Part shown: positions 1 to 6,339 of the stretch, in pieces
Layout: every line of letters begins with the position of its first letter
Numbering within the stretch: position 1 is the first letter of the stretch
Assembly (NCBI GenBank): GCA_030016465.1
Contig: JASEJL010000009.1
Location: 1 to 16,689, forward strand
Direction of reading: 5' to 3'
DNA length: 16,689 nucleotides
From: Patescibacteria group bacterium
GTDB lineage: Bacteria; Patescibacteriota; Minisyncoccia; Minisyncoccales; DG-74-1
Notes under the pieces: generated by a model
Told to the model about the DNA's origin: nothing
The model's database searches: none
What the model saw: the letters and a program-made list of their open reading frames with translations, nothing else
Made by a program: the position numbers and the translations under genes

Positions 1-11
1 CCTTTTCTGAA

Positions 12-40
12 TTGTCATATTGCTTACACCTTATTCTAAT
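12..40 (+). promoter_or_regulatory. candidate sigma70-type promoter
   Basis: TTGTCA at 12-17 and TCTAAT at 35-40 are separated by exactly 17 bp, each one base from consensus. The predicted start is near 47. No convincing gene follows on this strand before the hairpin and T-run at 183-234, so it would drive a short transcript or be a chance match in AT-rich DNA. Confidence 0.3.
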
Positions 41-109
41 TATTCTAAAATAATCAAAAGTGTAAACAATGCTGCTATTTCTTACAGTATGTAAATGTAA
101 ATGCGATAT

Positions 110-128
110 GAACTCAAGTAATGAGTTC
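110..128. repeat. small hairpin
   Basis: GAACTC at 110-115 and GAGTTC at 123-128 form a perfect 6-bp inverted repeat around a 7-nt loop. Its function is unknown. It lies in the non-coding left end and would be part of any short plus-strand transcript starting near 47. Confidence 0.4.
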
Positions 129-133
129 AATGA

Positions 134-154
134 GGATATCGGATATCGGATATC
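134..154. repeat. 7-bp tandem repeat (three GGATATC units)
   Basis: Three perfect copies of GGATATC lie end to end at 134-140, 141-147 and 148-154. Each contains the 6-bp palindrome GATATC. The unit length of seven also occurs in the repeats inside rpoC and rpoB in this window. Confidence 0.8.
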
Positions 155-169
155 CCTTAGAAATCACTA

Positions 170-208
170 ATAATAAAAACAGCCTTGCCAACTTTAAAGT
201 TGGCAAGG
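170..208 (-). terminator. Rho-independent terminator of the phosphohexomutase-htrA operon
   Basis: Positions 183-208 form a perfect 26-bp palindrome whose arm is CCTTGCCAACTTT. Read on the minus strand, it is followed after three bases by a run of five T and an AT-rich stretch (170-180). It lies about 80 bp beyond the htrA stop codon, as expected for the end of that operon. On the plus strand the same hairpin is followed by GAGAA/TTCTC at 215-226 and eight T at 227-234, so it may act in both directions. Confidence 0.75.
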
Positions 209-287
209 GCAAAGGAGAAAATTCTCTTTTTTTTCATCTCGTTGTTCACCTTCTTACAATGGAAAAACTGTCTTTTATTGCACCCCT

Positions 288-1595
288 TTATTCACTTCTT
301 TCGCTTAAAACCACTTCAATATTTTTTTCTTGGTTATTTCGCAAAATTTTTAAAACCACTTTATCACCAGGGTTATAACGCATGATGATTTTAGCTAAGG
401 TATTTTCGGTGGTAATTTTTTCTTTATTGAATTCTAAAATTATATCTCCTTCTCGCAAATTTGCTTTTTCGGCTGGCGAGCCGGGAAAAATGGCTGGCTC
501 GCCTAACTTGTCTTTTACAATCCAGGCTCCATAATTTATGGGTAAATTATTTTCTTCTTGAATTTTTTCATTAATTAAAATATACCTTACCCCTAAAAAT
601 GGATAAACAATTTTGCCTAAGGTTTTAACCTGCTCAATATCATGTTTAGCTTTATTAATAGGAATAGCAAAACCAATATTCTGGGCTTCCAAAACCATAG
701 CAGTATTTATCCCCATCACTTCTCCTTTTAAATTCAAAAGGGGACCGCCAGAGTTTCCTTTATTAATAGCAGCATCGGTCTGAATTACATCTTCAATCGT
801 TTCCACCAATCCCCCACCTGAAGCAGTAATGGTTCTTCCTAATCCAGAAATTACCCCAACTGAAACCGAATTTCTGAATTCTCCCAAAACATTACCAATA
901 GCAATGACTGTCTGGCCAATTTGTAAAATATCTGAGTCACCAAGTTTGACAGTGGGAAAAGAAACTAGAGTAGATTTTCCTTGATCATCAACTATTTTTT
1001 CTTGTTCAATTTTAATAATGGCTATATCCTGAAGTAAATCTCTGGCTAAAACTTTGGCTGGAAACTTTCTGCCATCCAAAGTAAAAACAGTATAATCGGC
1101 TTCTTTATCTAAAACAACGTGTTTATTAGTTAAAATCATCCCATCTTCAGAAACAATAAAACCGGTCCCACCGCCAATTTCCTTTTTTTCAATTTTTTCT
1201 CGGTACTCAGGAAATCGAAAAGGAAATTCTTTAAACGGAGAAATCCAATATTCTTCTAAAATTTTAATATCTTTAGTGATAACAATACTAACTACGGCCG
1301 GTGAAACTTCTTTAACTACCTGAATAATCTTCTCTTCCTGGATAGTCTGGGGCTGATATTCTTTGACTATTTCCTCTTCTTTTTCCTTTTCTTTGATAAT
1401 TTCTTTTTCAATTATTTTCGACTTGAGAATTTCGATATTCAATTTTAAGAGGTAATTTCCGGTAATCAACCCGCTTATTCCGCCAACAACAAAAGCAATT
1501 AGAATGACAAAAAATATATTAAAAATTCGGCTCTGCCAAAACTTAGGTGCCTTTAATTTTGGATATTCAAATTTTGGTAACTCATAAATCGCCAT
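288..1595 (-). CDS. htrA: HtrA/Deg-family membrane-anchored serine protease with one PDZ domain
   Basis: This is a trypsin-like envelope protease that degrades or refolds damaged extracytoplasmic proteins. The 435-residue protein has a short cytoplasmic N-terminus, one hydrophobic segment (about 26-50) acting as anchor or uncleaved signal, and a charged Lys/Glu-rich stretch (about 55-92). The protease domain (about 95-320) carries the full triad: His159 in TNKHVV, Asp190 in DLLQDIAI and Ser282 in GNSGGP. One PDZ domain follows (about 333-430, with a PGSPAEKANLREGDII segment). The start overlaps the end of the upstream phosphohexomutase gene by 14 bp and no Shine-Dalgarno sequence sits at the right distance, so translation is probably coupled. 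A terminator follows at 170-208. The family assignment is secure. The physiological substrate cannot be read from the sequence. Confidence 0.95.
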   Translation of the reverse strand: MAIYELPKFEYPKLKAPKFWQSRIFNIFFVILIAFVVGGISGLITGNYLLKLNIEILKSKIIEKEIIKEKEKEEEIVKEYQPQTIQEEKIIQVVKEVSPAVVSIVITKDIKILEEYWISPFKEFPFRFPEYREKIEKKEIGGGTGFIVSEDGMILTNKHVVLDKEADYTVFTLDGRKFPAKVLARDLLQDIAIIKIEQEKIVDDQGKSTLVSFPTVKLGDSDILQIGQTVIAIGNVLGEFRNSVSVGVISGLGRTITASGGGLVETIEDVIQTDAAINKGNSGGPLLNLKGEVMGINTAMVLEAQNIGFAIPINKAKHDIEQVKTLGKIVYPFLGVRYILINEKIQEENNLPINYGAWIVKDKLGEPAIFPGSPAEKANLREGDIILEFNKEKITTENTLAKIIMRYNPGDKVVLKILRNNQEKNIEVVLSERSE

Positions 1596-2952
1596 AATTT
1601 TTGATAAAGGAAATTAGCTCCTTTTTTCTTTTTTCCATTAATTTTTTTGTTTTGGCTTCAACCACTAATCGCAAAAGGTTCTCAGTTCCTGAAGACCGGG
1701 CTAAAAACCACCAATCTTTAAAGTCAATTCTCAAGCCATCAATCTCTAAAACTTTTCCATCTCGGTTAAATTTCTCTTCCAAGATTTTTAAAATTTTCTT
1801 TTTGTCTTTAACTTTAAAGTTGATTTCTCCGGAATGAAAATATTTTTTCAGTGGTTTAATAAAAAAAGACAGGTTTTTTTTGGTCTGAGAAATTACTTCT
1901 AAAATTTTCAATAAAACAAATAGCGGGGCTTCGGAAAAGTAATCTTTCTTTGTGTAATAATGACCGGAGAATTCTCCGGCGAAAAAAATATTTTCTTTTC
2001 TCATTTTTTCTTTAATGAAAGAGTGACCGATTTTCCAGACCACTGCTTTCCCTCCACCTTTTTTTATCACTTCTTCAACAATCTTACTGGACCGAATATC
2101 ATATAAGATTTTAGCTCCCGGATTTATTTTTAAAATTAAATTGACCAAAAAAGCGGTAATTAAATCTCCGGAAATTACCTCTCCTTTTTCGTCAACAAAA
2201 ATAACTCTGTCTCCATCTCCGTCAAAAGCCACTCCTAAATTAGCTTTTTTATTTTTAACTTCTTTTTGCAAGTAACTCAAATTTTCTTTAATTAACGGGT
2301 CAGGAAGATGGTTGGGAAAATTTCCGTCTAATTTTTCAAAGAGAGAATAAATTTGAATTGGTAATTTCTTCTTAAGCTCGGGGGTTAAAATTCCAGGTAC
2401 GGCATTGGCAGTATCAATAACAATTTTTAATTTTCTAAAATTTCTGAGATCAAAATCTTTAAGATTGAATTCGAGATAGTCTTTTAAAACTTTCTTTTTT
2501 ATTATCTTGCCAGGTTTCGTAATTACATTGCCGAGTTTCCTAGTAAGTTTTTGAATTTTTTTTAGACCAGTTTTTTTATTGATGGAAATGGCTTTTTCTC
2601 TCACCAATTTAAAGCCATTAAATTCTTTTCCTAAATGAGAGGCAGTGATCATTATTCCGCCATCGAAATTATAATGAGCACAAGTCCAATAAAGCATCGG
2701 AGTGGTGGAAAGTCCAATATCAATAACCTTAGCTCCTTGGTTAGTCAAACCCTTGATTAAACTTTTAAAAAGAGTTGGTGAGGAAAGACGATTATCTCTA
2801 CCGACCACAACATTTGGTCTCGGTTTTTTTAGAAATTTTACAAATGCTCGACCAATAAGATAAGCTGAATCTTCATTAATTGTTGAGGGAAAAATTCCTC
2901 TGATATCGTAAGCACGGAAAATATCAGGGTTAATCTTGATTTCCATATACAT
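1582..2952 (-). CDS. manB: phosphomannomutase/phosphoglucomutase family protein
   Basis: This cytosolic alpha-D-phosphohexomutase moves phosphate between C6 and C1 of hexoses, feeding nucleotide-sugar and envelope glycan synthesis. The 456 residues hold all four hallmark sites in order: the phosphoserine loop TASHLGKEFNGFK (Ser105), the metal loop DGDGDR (244-249), the sugar-binding loop GEFSGH (326-331) and the phosphate-binding loop RSSGTEN (419-425). The phosphoserine loop reads TASHLG where the usual form is TASHNP. Whether glucose, mannose or glucosamine phosphate is preferred cannot be told. ATG codons occur at positions 1 and 3. The -10 box at 2955-2960 predicts transcription starting near 2948, which favours the second ATG (2946) and an almost leaderless mRNA. 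It is the first gene of an operon with htrA. Confidence 0.93.
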   Translation of the reverse strand: MYMEIKINPDIFRAYDIRGIFPSTINEDSAYLIGRAFVKFLKKPRPNVVVGRDNRLSSPTLFKSLIKGLTNQGAKVIDIGLSTTPMLYWTCAHYNFDGGIMITASHLGKEFNGFKLVREKAISINKKTGLKKIQKLTRKLGNVITKPGKIIKKKVLKDYLEFNLKDFDLRNFRKLKIVIDTANAVPGILTPELKKKLPIQIYSLFEKLDGNFPNHLPDPLIKENLSYLQKEVKNKKANLGVAFDGDGDRVIFVDEKGEVISGDLITAFLVNLILKINPGAKILYDIRSSKIVEEVIKKGGGKAVVWKIGHSFIKEKMRKENIFFAGEFSGHYYTKKDYFSEAPLFVLLKILEVISQTKKNLSFFIKPLKKYFHSGEINFKVKDKKKILKILEEKFNRDGKVLEIDGLRIDFKDWWFLARSSGTENLLRLVVEAKTKKLMEKRKKELISFIKNYGDL

Positions 2953-2964
2953 ATATTATATGAT
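2936..2964 (+). promoter_or_regulatory. ychF promoter, predicted leaderless
   Basis: TTGATT (2936-2941) and TATGAT (2959-2964) are 17 bp apart. Counting seven bases past the -10 box puts the transcription start on position 2971, the A of the ychF ATG. No start codon occurs in frame upstream, so the ychF mRNA is predicted to have no 5' leader. The elements interleave with the opposite promoter at 2955-2983. Confidence 0.65.
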
Positions 2965-2983
2965 ATTCTCATGAGCTTTTCAA
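2955..2983 (-). promoter_or_regulatory. phosphohexomutase operon promoter, predicted near-leaderless
   Basis: On the minus strand TTGAAA (2983-2978) and a perfect TATAAT (2960-2955) are 17 bp apart, giving a start near 2948. The second ATG of the gene lies at 2946. The -35 element sits inside the first codons of the divergent ychF gene. Confidence 0.65.
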
Positions 2984-3999
2984 TCGGTATTGTCGGGCTG
3001 CCTAATGTTGGCAAATCCACATTATTTAAAGCCTTAACCAAAAAACCAGTTGATATAGGGCCTTATCCTTTTACCACTATCCACCCCAATGTTGGGGTAG
3101 TTCAGGTTCCTGATGAAAGATTAGAAAAAATTGCTGAAATAATAAAACCGGAAAAAGTCACTCCCACTATTATTGAATTTATTGATATTGCTGGATTAAT
3201 CAAAAATTCCCACAAAGGCGAAGGTCTGGGTAATCAGTTTTTGGCTCAGATCAGAAATTGCGATGCCATTTTGGAAGTGGTCAGGGCTTTTGAAGATCCG
3301 AAAGTTGAGAATGTTTTGGGAGAAATTAATCCCGAAAAAGAAAGTGAAATCATTAAAACAGAACTCTTAATGAAAGATTTGGAAACTTTAGAGGGTTTAC
3401 TTTCTAAATTGGCAAAAGATTTCAAAAAGGACAAGAAAGCAGCAAAAAAATTTGAACTTTTAAAAAAAATTAAAGATAACTTAGCTCAAGGGAAGTTAAT
3501 TTCTGAAATTAATTTAAGCGATGAAGAAAAACTAGAAATTAAAGAATACCAGCTTTTAACCCAAAAACCGATTTTATATCTCCTTAACACTAATGGAAAA
3601 TGTTCATTACCCGGTGTTGAACATTTGAAGATGAATCTAAAAGAGGAAGAGGAAATTTCTGAATTTTCAGAAGCCGAAAGAAAAGAGTTTCAAATAACCT
3701 CAAGGCTTGACCAATTAATTTTAAGCTGTTACAATATCCTTGATTTAATTACTTTTTTTACGGTGGCTGGGGGCAAAGAAACCCGAGCCTGGACTTTAAA
3801 AAAAGGACTAAAAGCTCCAGATGCCGGCGGAGTAGTTCATACTGATTTTAAGGAAAAATTTATTCGGGCCGAAGTTGTTAACTGGCAAAAATTAGTTGAG
3901 GCCGGCAACTGGCTAAAAGCTCGGGAAAAAGGTTTGATCAAAACGGTTGGGAAAGATTATGTGGTAGAAGATGGTGACGTAATAGAATTTAAAGTATGA
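2971..3999 (+). CDS. ychF: YchF/OLA1-family P-loop NTPase
   Basis: YchF is a conserved Obg-related nucleotidase that binds ribosomes and is tied to translation and stress responses. Members usually prefer ATP to GTP. The 342-residue protein (E. coli YchF has 363) starts with the G1 motif GLPNVGKST (9-17), has the G3 motif DIAGL (72-76) and the family block HKGEGLGNQFL (81-91), and ends in a TGS domain (about 258-342, including FFTVAGGKETRAWT). The G4 position reads NTNG (206-209) rather than NKxD or the NxxE usual in YchF, consistent with non-GTP specificity but atypical. The N-terminus matches family starts, so the ATG at 2971 is right. It reads toward rpsF 77 bp downstream and may be cotranscribed with it. 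Confidence 0.95.
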   Translation: MSFSIGIVGLPNVGKSTLFKALTKKPVDIGPYPFTTIHPNVGVVQVPDERLEKIAEIIKPEKVTPTIIEFIDIAGLIKNSHKGEGLGNQFLAQIRNCDAILEVVRAFEDPKVENVLGEINPEKESEIIKTELLMKDLETLEGLLSKLAKDFKKDKKAAKKFELLKKIKDNLAQGKLISEINLSDEEKLEIKEYQLLTQKPILYLLNTNGKCSLPGVEHLKMNLKEEEEISEFSEAERKEFQITSRLDQLILSCYNILDLITFFTVAGGKETRAWTLKKGLKAPDAGGVVHTDFKEKFIRAEVVNWQKLVEAGNWLKAREKGLIKTVGKDYVVEDGDVIEFKV

Positions 4000-4035
4000 T
4001 GAAGTTTGCGCTGTTTCGGAATTTTGCCTTCATCA
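3997..4035 (+). repeat. inverted repeat after ychF
   Basis: TGATGAAG (3997-4004, starting at the ychF stop codon) is complementary to CTTCATCA (4028-4035) across a 23-nt loop. No T-run follows, so it is not a standard intrinsic terminator. It could be an mRNA-stabilising or processing hairpin between ychF and rpsF. Confidence 0.45.
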
Positions 4036-4040
4036 CCACC

Positions 4041-4074
4041 TTCAGTCGGCTTGCTGAACTCGATTGAACTCGAT
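4041..4074. repeat. small palindrome plus perfect 10-bp tandem duplication
   Basis: TTCAGT (4041-4046) pairs with GCTGAA (4053-4058), with one G-T pair, around a 6-nt loop. It runs into two perfect head-to-tail copies of TGAACTCGAT (4055-4064 and 4065-4074) that end three bases before the rpsF start codon. The GC-rich palindrome contrasts with the AT-rich surroundings and resembles a dispersed intergenic element. Confidence 0.6.
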
Positions 4075-4076
4075 GT

Positions 4077-4403
4077 ATGAGGTATTATGAATTAACCATC
4101 AATACTAAAGAAGCAGACTCCCTTTTGGAAAAGGTGGTTTCTTATCTTCCCGGCCCGGTCTTAAAAGAACAAAAAAATCCTTCTTTTCTGGCCTTGGAGT
4201 TTTATGCAGAACCCGAAAAAATTCAAGAGTTGGAAAAAAAACTCAAAGCCGATTCTTTAAGGTATTTAATTTTGGTCAAATCCCCCACTGCTCTTAGAGA
4301 AAAGGTGAAGGAAAAGTCCACCATTGCTAGAAAAAAAGTGATGGGGAAAAAGGTCGAATTAGAAGAAATAGAAAAAAAATTAGAAGAAATCCTCAACGAA
4401 TAG
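4077..4403 (+). CDS. rpsF: small ribosomal subunit protein bS6 (divergent)
   Basis: S6 binds 16S rRNA as a partner of S18 on the 30S platform. This 108-residue protein starts MRYYELT, as S6 proteins do, has a ferredoxin-like strand/helix alternation (EFYAEPEKIQELEKKLKAD, then RYLILVK) and a charged C-terminal helix. The usual S6 stretch around GRRKLAYPI is not recognisable, so the sequence alone would be a weak call. The identification rests mainly on the conserved order rpsF-ssb-rpsR. An in-frame TGA at 4065 prevents upstream extension. No Shine-Dalgarno sequence precedes the ATG, and a tandem repeat ends three bases before it. Confidence 0.85.
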   Translation: MRYYELTINTKEADSLLEKVVSYLPGPVLKEQKNPSFLALEFYAEPEKIQELEKKLKADSLRYLILVKSPTALREKVKEKSTIARKKVMGKKVELEEIEKKLEEILNE

Positions 4404-4481
4404 ATTAAAGATTTAAGTTGTAAGATTTAACTTTTTAATTCCTGAATCCGAATTTGCAACTTTTATCTTAAATCTTTAATC
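4403..4481 (+). repeat. 15-bp perfect inverted repeat in the rpsF-ssb spacer
   Basis: GATTAAAGATTTAAG (4403-4417) is perfectly complementary to CTTAAATCTTTAATC (4467-4481). TTGTAA (4418-4423) and TTGCAA (4454-4459) can extend the stem past a bulge. The right arm also contains two copies of CTTAAATCT, so alternative foldings exist. The structure ends nine bases before the ssb ATG and spans almost the whole spacer. No T-run follows. It could be an mRNA structure controlling ssb translation, or a repeat of intergenic type. Confidence 0.65.
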
Positions 4482-4490
4482 TTAAATCTG

Positions 4491-4931
4491 ATGAACTTAA
4501 ACAAAGTTATTTTAATTGGTAGGCTAACTCGTGACCCGGAGATACGTTCTTTGCCTTCCGGTCAGCCGATTTGCTCTTTTGGATTAGCCACCAACCGGGT
4601 TTTTGTTGATAAATCAGGTCAAAAACAAGAACAAACCGAATTTCACAACATTGTCCTTTTTGGAAAATTGGCAGAAATTGCTTCTCAGTATTTAAAAAGA
4701 GGTTCTCTGGCAATGATTGAAGGAAGAATCAGAACCAGAAATTGGCAGGATCAATCAGGCAATCAAAGATCCAGAACCGAGATTGTCGCCGAGAGAATGC
4801 AGCTAGGTCCTCGGGCCGCCGGCAGAGTCGTGCCGCTAGCAGAACCGGAAGAACAAATACCATCTCAAGAAGAAATTCCCATTATTGAAGAAAACGAAGA
4901 TGAGATTGATGTAAAAAACATTCCTTTTTAA
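4491..4931 (+). CDS. ssb: single-stranded DNA-binding protein
   Basis: SSB coats single-stranded DNA during replication, repair and recombination and recruits partners through its C-terminal tip. The 146-residue protein has an N-terminal OB fold (1-about 105) opening with NKVILIGRLTRDPEIR, then SGQPICSFGLATN, the block TEFHNIVLFGKLAEIASQYLKRGS, and IEGRIRTRNW with Trp85. A disordered acidic tail follows and ends EIDVKNIPF, a variant of the usual DDIPF tip that keeps the terminal Ile-Pro-Phe. It sits between rpsF and rpsR in the classic order. No Shine-Dalgarno sequence precedes the ATG. Confidence 0.97.
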   Translation: MNLNKVILIGRLTRDPEIRSLPSGQPICSFGLATNRVFVDKSGQKQEQTEFHNIVLFGKLAEIASQYLKRGSLAMIEGRIRTRNWQDQSGNQRSRTEIVAERMQLGPRAAGRVVPLAEPEEQIPSQEEIPIIEENEDEIDVKNIPF

Positions 4932-5017
4932 ATTCGAAATTTATCAATTATTTAATCAATGAATTGGGAATTAACGAATTAATTCTTTAATCCGTTAATA
5001 TGTTAATTGAATAATTT

Positions 5018-5023
5018 TATAAT
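5018..5023 (+). promoter_or_regulatory. candidate -10 box just upstream of rpsR
   Basis: A perfect TATAAT predicts a transcription start near 5030, five bases before the rpsR ATG at 5035. There is no good -35 element (GTTAAT at 4994-4999 with an 18-bp spacer is weak). The 103-bp ssb-rpsR spacer is very AT-rich and otherwise shows only low-complexity repeats. Confidence 0.35.
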
Positions 5024-5034
5024 TTAAATAAAAA

Positions 5035-5232
5035 ATGGCTTGTTATTTTTGCCAACGTAACATCAAGGAAATTGATTTTAAAGAAACGGAATTACTCTGG
5101 AGGTTTCTTTCTGGTTTGGCTAAAATCAGGGCAAAAAAAAGAACCGGCGTCTGTAGTACTCATCAAAGGAAGTTAGCTAAAGCCATCAAAAGAGCACGTC
5201 ACCTTGGGTTATTTCCTCATACTATTAAATAG
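5035..5232 (+). CDS. rpsR: small ribosomal subunit protein bS18, zinc-binding type
   Basis: S18 is the partner of S6 on the 30S platform. The 65-residue protein is short for S18 (usually about 75) and carries the family signature TGVCSTHQRKLAKAIKRARH near its end. Cys3, Cys6, Cys40 and His43 form a CxxC...CxxH set compatible with the zinc-binding form. No Shine-Dalgarno sequence is present. It is the last gene of the rpsF-ssb-rpsR cluster, and its final 24 bp overlap the end of convergent recA, so neither gene has a terminator of its own before the other begins. Confidence 0.96.
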   Translation: MACYFCQRNIKEIDFKETELLWRFLSGLAKIRAKKRTGVCSTHQRKLAKAIKRARHLGLFPHTIK

Positions 5233-6207
5233 GGTTTTTTTAATTTTTCCTTCTATCTCCGGATTTTCTTTCAAAAAGGTTTTACTTGCTTCCATTCCCT
5301 GACCCAATTTAATATTTTCAAATTGAAACCAGCTGCCGGCTTTTTTTATTATTTCTAATTTCAGGCCGGTATTGATAAGATCAGTTAATTTGGAAATTCC
5401 CTCATTATAATAAATATCAAATTCAGTCGTTTTAAAGGGAACGGCCACTTTGTTTTTGACAATTTTGGCTTTAATTCTATTGCCAATAATTTCCTCGCCC
5501 TTTTTTATCTGGGCCATCCGGCGCAAATCAATTCTGACTGAGGCGTAAAATTTTAGAGCCAGGCCTCCAGGTGTTGTTTCGGGGTTGCCAAATAAAACTC
5601 CGATTTTCATTCGGGTTTGATTAAGAAAGATCACTACAGTTTTTGTCTTGGCAATAATCCCAGAAAGCTTTCTCAGGCACTGGCTCATTAAACGGGCCTG
5701 CAATCCGAGTTGGAATTCACCCATTTCACCGTCAATTTCCGCCTGAGGAACTAAAGCTGCTACTGAATCAACAACAATAACATCAACCTCGCCTGATCTA
5801 ACTAAGGTTTCAACGATTTGTAAAGCCTGTTCGCCAGAATCCGGCTGAGAAATTAATAAATCATCAACATTGACTCCAATTCTCTTTGCCCAATCAGGGT
5901 CCAGAGCATGTTCAGCATCAATAAAAGCACCAACTCCACCTTGCTTTTGAGCTTCCGCTAAAATGTGTAATGCCAAAGAGGTTTTTCCAGAACCTTCCGG
6001 ACCATAAATCTCAATTACTCTTCCCCGAGGGACACCACCAACACCTAAAGCCATATCCAAAGAAATAGAACCGGTTGGAACAACATCAACATTGGCCGGT
6101 CTGGTTTCTCTTAATTTCATTATCGCTCCCTCACCAAATCGTTGTTTAATCTCATCCACCGCTTCTTGTAGGTCATCTTTTTTAATTTTCTCCGGTTTTT
6201 TTCCCAT
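5209..6207 (-). CDS. recA: recombinase RecA
   Basis: RecA forms filaments on single-stranded DNA, drives strand exchange and activates the damage response. The 332 residues show Walker A GPEGSGKT (69-76), the glutamate in FIDAEHALDP (Glu99), Walker B DVIVVD (142-147), and loop L2 around NQTRMKIGVLFGNPETTPGG (196-215). Loop L1 reads EMGEFQLGLQ (161-170), where most RecA proteins have GD(S/A)H before the Gly-Leu. The acidic C-terminal tail is short. A TTGACA promoter lies upstream (6259-6287), then a leader with two 19-bp direct repeats. A 36-bp palindrome shared with the neighbouring PaaX/Cas2-like gene lies 13 bp beyond the -35 box. The 3' end overlaps rpsR by 24 bp. No intein is present. Confidence 0.98.
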   Translation of the reverse strand: MGKKPEKIKKDDLQEAVDEIKQRFGEGAIMKLRETRPANVDVVPTGSISLDMALGVGGVPRGRVIEIYGPEGSGKTSLALHILAEAQKQGGVGAFIDAEHALDPDWAKRIGVNVDDLLISQPDSGEQALQIVETLVRSGEVDVIVVDSVAALVPQAEIDGEMGEFQLGLQARLMSQCLRKLSGIIAKTKTVVIFLNQTRMKIGVLFGNPETTPGGLALKFYASVRIDLRRMAQIKKGEEIIGNRIKAKIVKNKVAVPFKTTEFDIYYNEGISKLTDLINTGLKLEIIKKAGSWFQFENIKLGQGMEASKTFLKENPEIEGKIKKTLFNSMRK

Positions 6208-6251
6208 TTTCTTAAAGTTTTTACTTATAGTTTTTTCTTAGAGTTTTTACT
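6207..6251 (-). repeat. 19-bp direct repeat in the recA leader
   Basis: Plus-strand copies TTTTCTTAAAGTTTTTACT (6207-6225) and TTTTCTTAGAGTTTTTACT (6233-6251) differ at one position and have a 26-bp period. The predicted transcription start (about 6252) places both in the mRNA leader, and the inner copy ends at the start codon. Either a duplication or a repeated binding site could explain this. Confidence 0.7.
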
Positions 6252-6258
6252 TTTTTTA

Positions 6259-6287
6259 AAAATATCATCCTTAATAAAAACTGTCAA
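6259..6287 (-). promoter_or_regulatory. recA promoter
   Basis: On the minus strand a perfect TTGACA (6287-6282) is followed 17 bp later by TATTTT (6264-6259). The predicted start is near 6252, giving a leader of about 45 nt, unlike the near-leaderless starts of several neighbours. A 36-bp palindrome ends 13 bp upstream of the -35 box. Confidence 0.6.
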
Positions 6288-6300
6288 CTACAAACCACCA

Positions 6301-6336
6301 TATCTCATTAATTCACGATCGTGAAATAATGAGATA
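6301..6336. repeat. 36-bp near-palindrome, copy 1 (between the PaaX/Cas2-like gene and recA)
   Basis: Outer arms TATCTCATTA and TAATGAGATA enclose the core TTCACGATCGTGAA. The palindrome is perfect except for one A-A pair. It starts 4 bp after the stop codon of the PaaX/Cas2-like gene and lies 13 bp upstream of the recA -35 box. It differs from copy 2 (6934-6969) at a single base, and the shared asymmetric mismatch shows the two are direct repeats. With no T-run it is not a typical terminator and is more likely an operator or element end. Confidence 0.9.
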
Positions 6337-6339
6337 CAT

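Noticed and set aside
69..170. A 33-codon plus-strand reading frame containing CKCKC
   Set aside because: No ribosome binding site, repeat-derived 3' half and no recognisable domain; length is within chance.
157..237. A 26-codon minus-strand reading frame (MKKKRIFSF...) with an AGGTG upstream
   Set aside because: Most of it is the perfect terminator palindrome and its T-run, so the open frame is best explained by the hairpin.
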